A stretch of DNA of 64,000 nucleotides from Deinandra increscens subsp. villosa (taxonomy: Eukaryota > Streptophyta > Magnoliopsida > Asterales > Asteraceae), in assembly GCA_039602395.1 (NCBI GenBank), contig JBCNJP010000006.1, positions 58,960,429 through 59,024,428 on the forward strand, written 5' to 3'. Under the pieces are notes generated by a model. The model did not search any database. It was not told the origin of the DNA and saw only the letters and a program-made list of their open reading frames with translations. Below, piece by piece: positions 30,900 through 42,997 of this stretch. Positions within the stretch are counted from its first letter, which is position 1, and each line of letters opens with the position of its first letter. A program made the position numbers and the translations under genes.

Positions 30900-33154
30900 T
30901 GTTTCAGTGGGCCAAAATTATGATCATGGGCCATCTCATTTTCAACTGCAGGGTCGTAAGTCTCATTTGAGACATCATCTTCATTTTCACGTGCTAAAAA
31001 GGTTTGTGGTGTTGGATCATGTGTTTCAAAATGGGTCGATGCAAGTTTCTCATGGCAAAGACAATTATGGTGCTTAGTGGGATCCTCACTATCCACTTTA
31101 CCTTCGATGTTTTTGAAGGGGAAAATTTCTTCATGAAATTTAACATCCCTACTAACAACATTTTTTCTAGTTTCAAGATCAAAATTTTTATACCCTTTGG
31201 TTCCAAGGGGTTACCCAAGAAAAACGCTCGGTTTTCCTCTTTCTTCAAATTTGTCACCTTTTGTGTTTGTGTTCTTAAAATATGCAAGACACCCAAAAAC
31301 TCTCAAAAAATTATAGTCTGGTTTTTGTTTCCAAACTTGTTCAAAAGGAGTTTTGTTTTTAATAGCCTTGGAAGGAAGGCGATTAATAATATATATTGCG
31401 GTCATAATACACTCCCCCCAAAACCGTTTAGGAAGGTTTGCATCAAATCTTAAGGCGCGAGCCGTTTCGAGTAAATGCCTATGCTTCCTTTCTACGACTC
31501 CGTTTTGTTGGGGGGGGGGGGGTGTGGGCAAGTGGTTTCCAATAAGATTCCCTTTTGGTTGTAAAATTCGAGCATATTGTTGGAGGTGAACTCCCCACCA
31601 TTGTCACATCTAACCCTTTTTAATGTGTTTTTCAAATTGTACCTCAACCATCTTATGGAAATCAATGAGACACTTGCTAGCATCATTTTTGTGTTTGATG
31701 AGGAAAATCCACACAGATCTGCTAAAATCATCAACTATTGTGAGAAAATAGTTAGCCCTCGTGTATGATGGTACCCGATAACCTCCCCAAATATCACAAT
31801 GAATTAATTGAAAATGTGCTTCAGTTTTAATAGAACCAGAAGGAAAAGGTGTTCTTACATGTTTTGCCTTTGCACAAGAGTCACAAATATTACCAAGTTC
31901 AGTGATACTACTTTCTAAAAAATCTACTTTAGCAAGTTTTTTCTTTGAAGCATGACCCAATCTTTTGTGCCATGTATCAACTGTGGTCGCCATGGCTCTT
32001 CTTTCTTGAATCATTCCCATTCGGTACAGTCCCCCTTGGCATCTACCCGCTCCAATCAAGTTCCTCGTTTGTAACTCCTGCATAACACAAAAATCAGGAA
32101 AGAAAGTCACTGAACATTGAAGGTCACGAGTAAGGCGACTAACTGAAAGAAGGTTGAATTTAAAATATGGTATAAAAAGAACTCCGTTCACTTTGACTCC
32201 CCCTGAAAGGGTATAATTGCCTTTTCCCGAGACCGGTATGGAATCGCCATTGGGAATGATGACATGCATTTCAAAGGAGGTCACCTTTTTGTTTTCAAGG
32301 ATATTAGATAAGTGTGTTATATGTTCAGTACAACCCGAATCAATAATCCATTCACCTGTCATGTTTTCTTTATGAGCCATGTTAGCAAGGGGTTTAGTTT
32401 GCTCGTCATTACCGGTTCCAGAAAAGTGCTTCAAGAAAAGTTGATAGTTTTCGTTTGTCAAGCCGAGAATAGGACTTAGATCAGCCTCCACGCATGCTTC
32501 CTTGATCTTGGATTTGTCTCCCTTCTTCCCGGGCCACCAATCCGGATAGCCAATCACCTTGAAGCATCCTTCACGTTTATGACCATCCCTGTTGCAAAAG
32601 GTACAATGATCAATTCCTTCCTTTGAGATTTTGGTAAGGTTTCTGTCTTTGATTTGATTAAGGACACCATCACGCTTTAGAGAGGCTTTGAACGCAGCGG
32701 ACTCGAGCATGGTTCTCTTCTCTGTTGAGATGGCTCTTTGTCTCTCATCCTCGGCTACCAAGTGATACGTGACTCCAAGAGAAGGGATGGGTTTTGTGGC
32801 TAAAATTTGAGTCTTAATAATTGTGAATTTGCAATCCAAACCCATAAGAAATTCATAAAGACGCTCCTTTTCTTGGTGTTCATTGATCTTTTTGCCAATA
32901 TCACATTCGCATTTGTCACAAGAACATCGATGGAAGGGGTATACCATTGAGGTGACTTGATTGGAAGAAGTTTGCGGGTGATCAACCGAAGGGGACAACT
33001 TCACAATGTAGTCGTTCAATTTTTGAGGTTGTGACTTGGTTCGAATGGGTCTCATCTGTGCTCGATTCTCTGTTTGATCAAAAGAGTCACTAGTTGCAAT
33101 CACAGCTACATTTCTTACTTGGCAAAATAGGCATTGCAAATTTGCATGCTCCAT
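30900..33154 (-). pseudogene. Copia gag C-terminus, protease and integrase, inverted
   Basis: Minus-strand reading from 33154 starts with a piece normally found after integrase (LNDYIVKLSPSVDHP). It jumps to mid-gag (CSCDKCECDIGKK, LYEFLMGLD), then a CX2C zinc-knuckle-like CTFCNRDGHKREGC, protease EWIIDSGCTEHI, the pre-integrase HKRLGHASKKKL and integrase CDIWGGY...TIVDDFSRSVW. A C-run (minus strand; G-run at 31510-31522) breaks the frame just before QQNGVVERKHRHLLE. The rest (to about 31211) follows in another frame, then post-integrase remnants to about 30900. Order and breaks show a pseudogene. Confidence 0.8.
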
Positions 33155-33165
33155 CTTGAGAGGGA

Positions 33166-33333
33166 GTATAGAAGTTTATAGTATCTTCTATTTCTTTTAT
33201 TTGATTATATTAATCCTCTCCATAATCAGAGGATAGGTTTGTTTGATTCTTTGGCTATTTATTTGGCCTTTCCTCCTGTACGTGAGAATAGACTTTTATC
33301 AATAACATATTATCCTTTGCTCCCAAATCTTAG
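33166..33333 (+). repeat. Right LTR of the rearranged copia
   Basis: The 168-bp partner of 30194-30365. It follows the purine-rich tract and precedes the AAAAT duplication. Confidence 0.7.
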
Positions 33334-33338
33334 AAAAT

Positions 33339-33572
33339 GAGCATCACTCTTCCCATGTAGCCACGACTTTGTTTGCCGTGTTTTTGATCCATAAATACGA
33401 TAGATATTATTTCCCCTGTAATGTTTGTCACGTTCAGAATTTTGTGACTGAAAATCACATTATTTCTTTCCCTCCAAATGCTCCAGCAAGTGATGGCCAT
33501 AACCAATGACCTTTGGAGATCGAACATCGTGAAAGCAACTATTGTATGAAGGATAATTGCATATATCCTCAA
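33339..33572 (-). pseudogene. LINE remnant (C-terminal end)
   Basis: The minus-strand frame includes CWSIWRERNNVIF, a segment conserved at the C-terminus of plant L1-type LINE polyproteins, followed by a Lys/Arg-rich tail. The copia at 30194-33333 inserted just downstream. Confidence 0.6.
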
Positions 33573-33879
33573 ATCAACTTAAAATGCATTGTACGTTATG
33601 TATAAAACTTGTGTTTTAAAAAAATATATAACTTTATTTCAAAATAAGGGGATATATGTAATTCCCTCTTTTGTACGTGGTAAATACTGAGCCTCCAGTT
33701 TTCGACTTTCGAGTGACATGTTTTTGTGGGAATTCATTTTTGCCTTTGCAAAAAAAGTAAGAAAATAATTGTTTTTAGGTCAAATGGGCTCGTAATAAAA
33801 GCGATCTCTTAAAACAGAAAACCCATAGCGTAAAAGCCCAGAAAAGCGAGAGGGTTCCTTTTCCCCCTATTATTCACCG

Positions 33880-34074
33880 TAAATTCACTCCGTGCATCCG
33901 GCGTTGTTTCGTGCATTCAGCGGTTCGTCAGTTGCCAGTCCTCCGCCCACCGCCACTTTCTCACCGGCGTCTGTTAATCCGAAGAGGTTCGAAGATCACG
34001 ATACTCATTACGTGTACTTGCTATGCTCTCCATAAATCGATTTCTTCGCTTTCATGTTTTAGAGTTATTTTCTG
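33880..34074 (+). other. Probable 5' untranslated exon of the RPB5 gene
   Basis: A comparatively GC-rich stretch ending TTTTCTG|GTAATTTG (about 34074) has the look of a transcribed leader and plant donor. It precedes the repeat array and the coding exon. Transcript evidence would be needed for the true start. Confidence 0.4.
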
Positions 34075-35106
34075 GTAATTTGTAGTTTAGGTTGTTTCAA
34101 CGAACTTGAAATTATTTTGAACATCTACTACTTCATCGTTGCTGATCGTTGTAAGTTACTAAATTAGTGAAATAATTGTTGATGATTATTGTTGTTCCTT
34201 TTTGTTTTATTTCCAGAAAATTGTATCGGTGAAATTAGATTTGAAAGCTCGATCAATGTCGTTATCACTTCCATGTTTTAGAGTGATTTTCTGGTAGTTT
34301 GTAGTTTAGGTTTATCAACGAACGTGAAATTATTTCGAACATCTACTTCTTCATCGTTTCTGATCGTTGTAAGTTACTAAATTAGTGAAATAATTGTTGA
34401 TGATTAGTGTTGTTCCTCTTTGTTTCATAGGTGAAATTAGATTTGAAAGCTCAATCAATGTCGTTATCACTTTCATGTTTTAGAGTGATTTTCTGGTAAT
34501 TAGTAGTGTAGGTTTTATCAACGAACTTGTAATTATTTTGAACATCTAATACTTTATCGTTGCTGATCGTTGTGAGTTTACTAAATTAGTGAAATAATTT
34601 GTTGATGATTAGTGTTGTTCCTCTTTGTTTTATTTCCAGAAATTTCTATCAGTGAAATTAGATTTGAAAGCTCAATCAATGTCGTTATCACTTTTATGTT
34701 TTAGAGTGATTTTCTGGTAATTTGTAGTTTAGGTTTATCAACGAACGTGAAATTATTTCGAACATCTACTTCTTCATCATTGCTGATCGTTGTTAGTTAC
34801 TAAAATAGTGAAATAATTGTTGATGATTAGTGTTGTTCCTCTTTGTTTCATAGGTGAAACTAGATTTGAAAGCTCAATCAATGTTGTTATCACTTTCATG
34901 TTTTAGAGTGATCTCCTGGTAATTTGTAGTTTAGGTTTTATCAACGAACTTGAAATTGTTTCGAACATCTACTACTTCATCGTTGCTGATCGTTATAAGT
35001 TACTAAATTAGTGAAATAATTTGTTGATGATTAGTGTTGTTCCTCTTTGTTTTATCTTCCAGGAAATTGTATCGGTGAAACTAGATTTGAAAAAGCTCAA
35101 TCAATG
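34052..35106 (+). repeat. Tandem array duplicating the RPB5 5' intron, acceptor and start codon
   Basis: Five related units carry ATGTCGTTATC (fourth: ATGTTGTTATC) at 34256, 34458, 34679, 34881 and 35104. Spacings are 202, 221, 202 and 223, so the array is a doubled two-unit repeat of about 423 bp. Each unit has an acceptor-like AG (34216, 34430, 34639, 34853, 35062), a leader phrase GAAATTAGATTTGAAAGCTC and a donor-like CTGGTA. In the first four units the ATG leads into a 13-codon frame that stops at TAG or TAA. Only the fifth continues into RPB5. Confidence 0.85.
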
Positions 35107-37751
35107 TCGTTATCTGATGAAGAAATCACAAAGGTGCATAGAGTCCGGAAAACGTGTTTTGAGATGCTGAGAGACCGTGGCTATGAGGTTGAAGATTCAG
35201 AGATGCAGATGACTAGAAAGGAGTTTATTGATAAGTATAATGGGACCATTAGAAGGGAAGATCTTACTTTTCATAAGTCCAAACCAGACAAAAGTGATCA
35301 GGTCTGCCTTTTGAATGCTGAAAGCATTTCTAGATCATGATTGTTTATGTTTTTCATTTGGTATATATGATCAAATTTATGTTTACAACTTATTTTCTGT
35401 TTGTGTGCTTGTTTTTGTAAGTCCACTAAGTGTTTGTTGGTTCAATGGTTCAAGTAAGTGAGCTCTTATGAAGTACTTAAGTGCTTGAAGCTTGATGTTT
35501 TTACAATTTACACCAGTTTGTTGAATGATGCAGATTCAATGTTGCTGAACACTTGAATAATTTGCATTCATACATTCCTTTTTAGATGTATTATGATATG
35601 GTAGCATGTACAGTAAACTGCATGATGCGCGTTTTTGTTTCTTACTTCGCAATAACTCTAGTGGGGCCACAATTGACTTTAGTGTGGTAACTGTTGAGGA
35701 TGACACATGTTTGTTGTGTGACGGTAGGTTGTTAGACAAGACTAAAAGGGATATTCTTTAGGGTTGTTGACTGGCTATGTTATACAGAACCAATTGCAGG
35801 GCATTCGAGAAGAGGCAAGCTCAAAAGTTGGAGGCGATGGATATGAGGACGCTCAAGTGGATATGTGGGCATGCGAGATTGAACTGGATTAACAACGAGG
35901 TTTTTAGTGCTAGATTACATGCAATACATTTTCCATATAAATTAGAGAGGGGGGATTGAGATGGTTAGGGCATGTTTCGAAAGGAGGCATACGACAACAC
36001 CCGTAAGGAGCATGGAGACCCTCACTGTGGAAGGGAAGTGCAGTGCAGGTAGACCAAAATTGACATGGGATGTGAAAGATTAAACAAGATTTGGTACACT
36101 TGCTCCTTTCTGAGGACATGATGTGTGATAGGAACTCTTTGAGATGTAGGACTAAAGTTTGAGACTTCTAGGGGGTGTATAGGCTTTTGGTCTTTGCGAG
36201 GGCTGCATACTTTCTTTGTTTCATAGCAGGTTTGTACTATCCGTAGCTCCTTTCTAGCCAATTTTAGGCCCAGGGACACTGTAGTCATAGGTTTGCCTGT
36301 AGTCTTGTTTGTTTGTTTGCTCTGCACTTCTTATATATGGCACCCTTGTCTTGCCTTTAGTCTTGTTTGTTTGTTTGCTTTGTACTTCTTATATATGGCA
36401 CCCTTGTCTATTTTAGTCATATGGGCTTTGATTACTTAATGCTCTTTTATATACTTTCATGTGCTTGTGATACCTGATTTTCAGCCACTTGGATCCATGT
36501 ATGTGTTTCTTGTATTCCTTATATATGATTTGCATGTACTGCATCTATGCTTTATGCTTTTTGTAAAAAAAGATTGAGCCGAGTGTCTCCCTGGAAGTAG
36601 TCTCTTTACCTGTTAGTGTTAGGGTAGAGGTAAGGTGTGCCTCACCCCCCCCCCCCCCTCCCCCTCCCCGGACCCTACCTTTGGGTGGGATTTACTCGGT
36701 ATGTTTGTTTAGTTCGCAGCATAACACCTACTGTCCAATCTAGTCATTTAAAAGCATCATTTCTGATTTCTGTGTTTGTGTTTATATTTCATTTTAGCAA
36801 TATGTGGTTATTGAAGCTAATCAGTTAGATGGTTGAGATGAAGCTATTCGTGATACTAATTATTTCCTATTTTGGAATCAGATCTATGTTTTCTTTCCTG
36901 ATGAAATGAAGATTGGTGTGAAGGTAATCAAGAATTATGTAATCCGTATGGAAAATGAGAATGTACGAAGAGCAATTGTAGTGGTCCGACATAGTTTGAC
37001 TCCCAGTGCCAAGGCTTGCCAGGCTGAGATAGCAGGAAGGTTCCAGGTGGAAGTGTTTCAGGTGACAGTTAATGATTTGCATGCTAGTAATAAGCATATC
37101 ATATAAAAAAAATGGAAAAACAGGTCGGCCTAGCGGGTTGAGTAATGGGTCTAAACAGTTAGTTTTTATGTGACTCACGAACTATCTGTCCAGAGTTTTC
37201 AATCAATGTTATTTATTAAATAAAATGATTTAGTAGGTTTTATGCATAAGGACGAATTCCTTCCTGCTAAGCTAATTTGTGCATGGTTTTACCACACAAA
37301 TAGTAAATGGTTTTCGTGGCTGTTGATACAGGAAGCAGAGCTGCTGGTAAACATTAGATATCATGATCTTGTGCCCGAGCATCTCCCGCTTACAAATGTG
37401 GAAAAGAAAGCTTTGCTGGATAAATACACCGTGAAAGAAGCACAGGTTAGCACCTCTTTATGTAACTCCTTCTAGGAGGCTTTGACTTTCATGGTCAAAT
37501 GGATTACTTACAAGTTTTAAATAAAGTTTCAGTTGGTATTTCATACTATTTGTGGATGGTTTTTGCAGCTACCTCGAATGTTGCATACAGATCCGATAGC
37601 CAGATATTATGGGTTAAGGCGTGGGCAAGTTGTTAAAATTTCGAGACCGATTGAGACGGGGACTACTGAGAGAAACAAGGATGATTTTGAATCCAATAAA
37701 AGAGACCGTAAAGAAGAGATCTGCTATGTCACTTACAGAATTGTCGGGTAA
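35104..37751 (+). CDS. RNA polymerase subunit RPB5 family (RPABC1-like)
   Basis: Four exons, 35104-35301, 36882-37061, 37332-37445 and 37569-37751, all phase 0, encode 224 residues. The N-terminal jaw domain shows [50 protein letters not shown] and IYVFFPDE. The C-terminal assembly domain shows [55 protein letters not shown] and VVKISRP. RPB5 is shared by the nuclear RNA polymerases and contacts downstream DNA; plants also have variants for Pol IV/V. This protein looks closer to the general form than to the Pol V form. It carries an extra charged stretch of about 25 residues between SRP and YVTYRIVG, where family members usually have a few. The first intron contains an RTE-type LINE remnant. 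Confidence 0.9.
35780..36180 (+). pseudogene. RTE-type LINE remnant in RPB5 intron 1
   Basis: Translation gives [20 protein letters not shown], a frameshift, then [14 protein letters not shown] and [14 protein letters not shown], the conserved end of plant RTE LINEs. Stops and frameshifts show decay. The phrase at about 36650-36710 (C-run, CCGGACCCTACCTTTGGGTGGG, GGTATGTTTGTT) resembles the 3' tail of the same class. Confidence 0.65.
36299..36415 (+). repeat. Short tandem duplication in RPB5 intron 1
   Basis: A unit of about 60 bp containing TAGTCTTGTTTGTTTGTTTG and CTTATATATGGCACCCTTGT occurs twice in a row (from about 36299 and 36359). Confidence 0.7.
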
Positions 37752-40108
37752 ACTTCAATTCTGGCTGGTTAAAACGTTTCATTAAATTTAAATTTGTTAC
37801 AAGTAGACCAATTATTAGCGGTTATATAACATTTTTTCTCTAATGAAAATTATGGTCACGACATGCAAAAACATAATATACAATAGACCCGACAAAATGG
37901 GTAGATCAAATGGTTTGGGTACAATGTACTCGAATAATCAATTTGGGTTTTAGATTATAGGATATAATATAGATTATGGGCAAGTGGATATTTGGCTAAA
38001 GTGCTAATTGTTATTGGGTTATTTGTGAATTGGTTTAAATAGTTTTTAATTTTTCCTATTAGAATAGTTATATTTTTTTAATTAGTTTATAATTAGATAT
38101 ACTACCCGTGTGTTGCTGAAGGATAATGCGGGTATACAAAACATTTGTATTGCTAAAGTGCAACATAAAGAAAACGAAAATGAAAAAAAGACAACGCAAC
38201 AACGTTAGTCTGGTTAAATATAACACTACAGACAATTAGATACCTAAAAGTAACAATGTGAAACTAGAATTAAAACTATTAAAAAAAATTTATTTAAAAA
38301 GAATGAAAAATACTAATAAAGGTGTTGTCGCGGAGTTAACGTGGGTAAATAAAACAGTTGAATTGCTATATCGTCATGTATTGCAAGTAGAAATGAAAAA
38401 AAAGGCTCAAAGAACCAGAATGCTTAGACTATTAAGTCTACTATCTAATAATTTTGTTTAACGACTGTATCTATTAAACCACCAACTTGTGTGCTGAATT
38501 CGTTAAGATTGAATATAAAAAAAATTATGTTACACTACTGTATCTATTACACAATCAACTCTTTTACTAAACTCGTTACGGTATGATAAAAAAATAAAGA
38601 AAAAAAACTAACAAAAATAATGCTAATAAAAAAAGCACACTAACAGATAGAATGAATTAGAGGTATAGGTAAATAGTTTAGATATGTTAAATTTTAATTT
38701 TTAAAATTTAAAATACCTTTTTAATAAGCGTCTACGTCAAAATTTCATGGGCAGGTCACACTTTCTTCTCATGGTCAAGACATAGATCAATTAAAAAAAT
38801 TCATGGGTGTTGGGCGACCCTTTCAAGGGCAACCGGTATGCTCGGCGTGATGCCTTGCGTCGTGCATACGTGACCAAAAATAACGGCGTGAAACCGTCCC
38901 GCCGTTGCATTAAAGGTCAGCGTTGAACTTATGCGTGAAGTTCTTCACGGTTCAATTGTGGCGTTGAAAGGATTGGGAGGTACTCTTCTCCTTCCAGAAA
39001 TGTAACACATGTCACTTTCTTTGATTATATTTAATCTAAACATATAATTAAGATATTGGCATCACACCACACATCACATCATGTATACTACACTTGGTGT
39101 TATAAAATTGTGTTATCTAGTCGGCTGTCATCTGACATGATAACACCACTCGTCACGTGACATGATAACACCACTCACAACACCATGGTATACCATATAC
39201 TCTAGATATCATGACTAACACATGTCAAACCTAGCTACTCTAGCTGACCAATCAAATCAATCCTTTTGGTTTTGTTTGTCATTCTCTAAAAACTATAATT
39301 GGCGGTTTGGCCTAGAATTATTGTTAACATCAGTTGAACCTAAACCATGAACGCTTAGGCAAGGTGGAGTGGAAGCACGGCTTCCTCGGCAATGTGGGTT
39401 TGCCGCTGGCTTCACTGCCGCCACTACCACGGCTTCGGCAAAAAATTAAGCCCCACGGCAACATGTAGCCGATGCGGCTAGAAATGGATGTGTGTGTATG
39501 TGGGGCCTATCCCCATATTAAACTCTACCTACAAAATTATATAACCCCTCTTAAAATTCTTTAAAATTCTACTTTAATTCTAGTTTTTTCTGTCTCCTAC
39601 GTGTCACTCTCTTATTGCTTACTACCAAAACTTCAAAAACTTAAAATTCTATTACTTCCCCTCACCCTTAGACAACAAGAGTATTTGTACGGTTGTACCG
39701 TAGTAAACCAGAACCAATATGGTCTTTGGTTATAGTTATTATTGCTATAATTCAATTGTTGGTTCCGTGTTGGTCGGTCCAGAACCACTTTCGGTTCTAG
39801 TCTGATTCACTTGTTGTACTATTGCAGACCCTTATTTGGGTTGGTCCCATTACGCATGCGTTAGTCTTGGACAATATAATATATAGGCATGAAAATGAGA
39901 CGACGGGGCATGTGGGCTGATTGCATACAGGGGGACCTACATACCTTACCGTGGTCCATCATGACTTCAACGACCCTTCCCTCATGGGTTGTGGACCTTT
40001 CTTTTCTTTATGACCGCAATTTACGATAAGTGAACATTACGACTTACATGACATCATGCTTGCTTGCTCCCCACATCATTCCTCCGCTTTTAATGGACCA
40101 ATCTAATC
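37752..40108. other. Intergenic, decayed repeats
   Basis: No supported gene. At 38093-38133 the minus strand reads as a GC hairpin followed by CTAA and T, compatible with a Helitron 3' end, with AT-rich filler to about 38720. A direct ATGATAACACCACTC repeat occurs near 39138 and 39158. Confidence 0.35.
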
Positions 40109-40111
40109 TAA

Positions 40112-40722
40112 GAGCATTCACATCTTTCTCTCTCTCTATCTCTCTTTTTTTAACTTTTTAACGTAGTTTGAAACTACCCTTAAAATCCTACTTTAAAACT
40201 ATCCTTAAAATCTTTAATACCTGAGTGAACCTTTGTGAGACGGGATTACAACTATCCATACTCGATTTGAAACTCTAGGCTTGACTCACAAAGATTGATT
40301 CACTAGAAACAACATCAAGAAAGAAAGTCACCACTTGAAAAAACCTTCATAAGTCAGGTTTGAACTTAAGACCTCAACGCTCCTAAGCTCTAACCATCAT
40401 CTTCATACCGTTTAGCCAAATGTCATTTCTATACCCCATCTCAAAATATTAAAGAAAAGTACTTATAACGTTTAAAAAGTCACTCCTTTCCATATCCCAT
40501 CCCCATATATTTGTAGGAAACAAAACCCACCTTTCAAATTTGATACGCAATATATCTACCCCTAAATCTTATAGTTTATATTATTTGTAAGCGAATGTGA
40601 GTGGTACAGAAAGAAAATAGATATGAGAATGGGATGTCAGGAATTTTAAAAAATAGAGTTTTTTAGTTAAATTATAGAAATCTGGATTAAGAATATGGAT
40701 GGGGAAGGGCCTCTAAATGCTC
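40112..40722. mobile_element. Tourist-like MITE (GAGCATTCAC family), long copy
   Basis: Ends GAGCATTCACATC and GGCCTCTAAATGCTC are inverted repeats, and TAA flanks both sides (40109-40111 and 40723-40725). At 611 bp it is twice the size of its relatives at 8364 and 8805, which suggests a secondary insertion in the middle (about 40220-40430). Confidence 0.65.
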
Positions 40723-41479
40723 TAAGAACCACTTTTCAATCTTCTTTTCTAAATGTCAAATCTTTACTACTCTTAAACTATACCCTTTTAAAATTCTAGT
40801 ATCCAGAATTAACCCATGTTCACTAAAGTAATGTTTCCTATTTTATCGATCGGGGTAATTCCATATATCCTTCTCTCAACTTGTAAGTTGTATCGATATA
40901 TATTTTTTCTGCATACAAGCTTTAACGTATTATATACAATGCTTAAAATGCTCTAAGTACGGATAAGTTTAGGGGAGAATATCTATAAATACAGTGCATT
41001 TTTAATGCCAAATCTACTCATTTATATGGTTGATTTCACGCAAGTACAAGTGGCGTTTTCGAATTTATTAATAGTTAAACTAATATTTAGATTTTGATTT
41101 CACAAAGTACGCGTATGATTCTAAACATCTGAATGTTTTATGAAATGGTTTTATAAAATGTTTATAAATAAGTTATTTTATTAAAGAAGTCCTTAGACAG
41201 GTTACATTTGACGTGTCGAAGACATATATAATGTAAAATAATTTTATTTATTTTATTACAAAACTACGTGACATAACAAACTACATTTTTGCCAATATCC
41301 GGATACAAGAATACAACATTCCGGATATAACTGACATCGTGGGTCCAAGTTTCGAAGTTGCTCAGCCTGGGTAAATCTCCTTCATATTTTTATATAAATA
41401 TTTATCACCAAACTAATATTTAATCACATATTTAAATTTTGATTAAATTACGAGACCTGTTTATGTGATTTCCTTAAAT

Positions 41480-41900
41480 TTTATCTTTCGTTTTTAGGTT
41501 TCAAAAATTAAGATTACAGTTTGAAGGTTTGCATTTTGTATCATCTTTAGTTCCTGTCACTAACCGTTGTTAGATTTTTCCGTTAAACCAGTATAAAATG
41601 ACCATTATACCCCTATCTGTTTATTTAAAAAAAAATCATTTACCACCACTCTGTCCCGTTGCTACCACCGTCACCACCATCGTTGTCATCGACATCTCTA
41701 GTGCCTTTGAATATTTTAAAATTAAATGATAGGGGTATAATTGTTATTTTACACTGACTTAACGAAAAATCTAAACGATAGGGATTAAAAGTGTTACAAA
41801 AATACAAACTATCGGATCATAGCCATAGATTTTTAAAACCTATAACGATAGATGAAATTTATAAAAACCAAAAAGACGATTCTCGTAACTTACTCTATTT
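41480..41900. mobile_element. Inverted-repeat element, probably MULE-like MITE
   Basis: Two arms mirror each other around a CACCAC-rich centre: left AGATTTTTCCGTTAAA...ATTATACCCCTATC and right the complement GATAGGGGTATAAT...TTAACGAAAAATCT. The style matches other inverted-repeat MITEs here, but I could not fix the outer ends or a target duplication. Confidence 0.45.
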
Positions 41901-42175
41901 TTTTAAGTAATCAAATCAACATCAGTTAATTGATTATTGCAGATCCAAGCTAGATAGTTAGTTAGCATCATAAATATTGATTGATATTCATTCATATTGA
42001 TCATCAAAATCGACAATTTGAACGTCAAATCTCACAGGTTTATATTACATCCAGTTAAACCCTAAACACGATGGATTAACGGATGGCGTTTGATTGATAT
42101 AATCATCATCTACTACGGTGTTACTATAATTTAGCAAATTAAGTTAAAACTAGATTGATTCATTTTTTGATTCTT

Positions 42176-42859
42176 CTAATGGAAGCTCGAACCTGGTGTG
42201 AAGATGGAGAGATCAGGCCATCCGTTCTCTCCTCCATTCCAACAGCTCGAATCTCCTCTCTCGATTCCTATTCCACCGACGTCGTTTTGAATTTGATCGT
42301 CGCCGTTGCCGTTGCCGTTGCCGTTATCGTTATCATTCAGCCGTAGAAAATTGCTTCGAAAATCACCGGCAGCAGCAATCGGATTACGAATCAACACATC
42401 CTCATCAGATCTGCTGCTCACCAGATTGAAATTCAAACCTTCCATTAACAGATTCCCAAACGGTCCCATCGGATAACCGCCAGATTCCACCGCCTGATGA
42501 TCCTCGCTACCTGACCGGTACACAACCGCCGCTTCCGCTTCCGCTTCCGGTTGCGCTCCTCGCGTCGACGTCACCGGCGCCGGTGCCGTCGCCGTTGCGG
42601 TTAACGTGCGTTTCGTTGAATTTGAAGATCGTTTGGCGATTTTGCGAGTTCCGCCGCCGATCGGGATGTTACGGAGAGTGCCGCCTTTGGTCCAGTAACG
42701 GCGGCAGTTTTTACAGAAATGGCGAGGCTGTGAGAGGTTGTAGTTGTTGTAGTAACAGAATTTGGTGTTGCTGGAGTCGCATCTAGGGCATTTGAGATGC
42801 TCGTGCTCCGGGAACTTGTTGCTAGGGTTCATATCTGACGGAGATGGAAACGGATGCAT
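42176..42859 (-). CDS. Dof-type zinc-finger transcription factor
   Basis: 227 residues from the ATG at 42859. The Dof domain spans residues 24-73 with zinc ligands C24, C27, C49 and C52 (CX2CX21CX2C), [40 protein letters not shown] and a following basic KIAKRSS. Dof proteins are plant nuclear regulators that bind AAAG-core DNA sites. After the domain come an Ala/Glu/Pro-rich linker, an Asn/Gly repeat ([14 protein letters not shown], from a CCGTTG microsatellite near 42300) and an acidic, Trp-containing end ([14 protein letters not shown]) that may activate transcription. The frame continues upstream to a possible ATG at 42997, but its first 46 residues look like leader sequence, so I chose the start near the domain. 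There is no intron. Confidence 0.92.
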   Translation of the reverse strand: MHPFPSPSDMNPSNKFPEHEHLKCPRCDSSNTKFCYYNNYNLSQPRHFCKNCRRYWTKGGTLRNIPIGGGTRKIAKRSSNSTKRTLTATATAPAPVTSTRGAQPEAEAEAAVVYRSGSEDHQAVESGGYPMGPFGNLLMEGLNFNLVSSRSDEDVLIRNPIAAAGDFRSNFLRLNDNDNGNGNGNGDDQIQNDVGGIGIERGDSSCWNGGENGWPDLSIFTPGSSFH

Positions 42860-42997
42860 TGATTTCGGCCTTCGGTTTGCTTGTAAAGTTAGCGAAATCG
42901 AATCGAGAGGGTTTGAAAACGGAGATCGGAGAGAAGATTTGATGGAGATATTTGCAGAGAGAGGGGGAAGAGTCTGCGTGAAAACGACGAGCACCAC

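Larger units (their letters stand above)
30194..33333 (+). mobile_element. Rearranged Ty1/copia element with short LTRs and an inverted interior
   Basis: LTRs of about 170 bp lie at 30194-30365 and 33166-33333. They end next to AAAAT duplications (30189-30193 and 33334-33338). A + strand primer-binding site TGGTATCAGAGCA (30368-30380) follows the left LTR and a purine-rich GAGAGGGA (about 33158-33165) precedes the right one. The gag start is on the + strand (30422-30890), but from about 30890 to 33154 the coding matter runs on the minus strand. Reverse transcriptase and RNase H are missing. It cannot be autonomous. Confidence 0.75.

Noticed and set aside
42860..42997. N-terminal extension of the Dof protein from the upstream ATG
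   Set aside because: The 46 extra residues look like translated leader. The ATG at 42859 places the domain at the usual distance from the start, though the longer form cannot be excluded.
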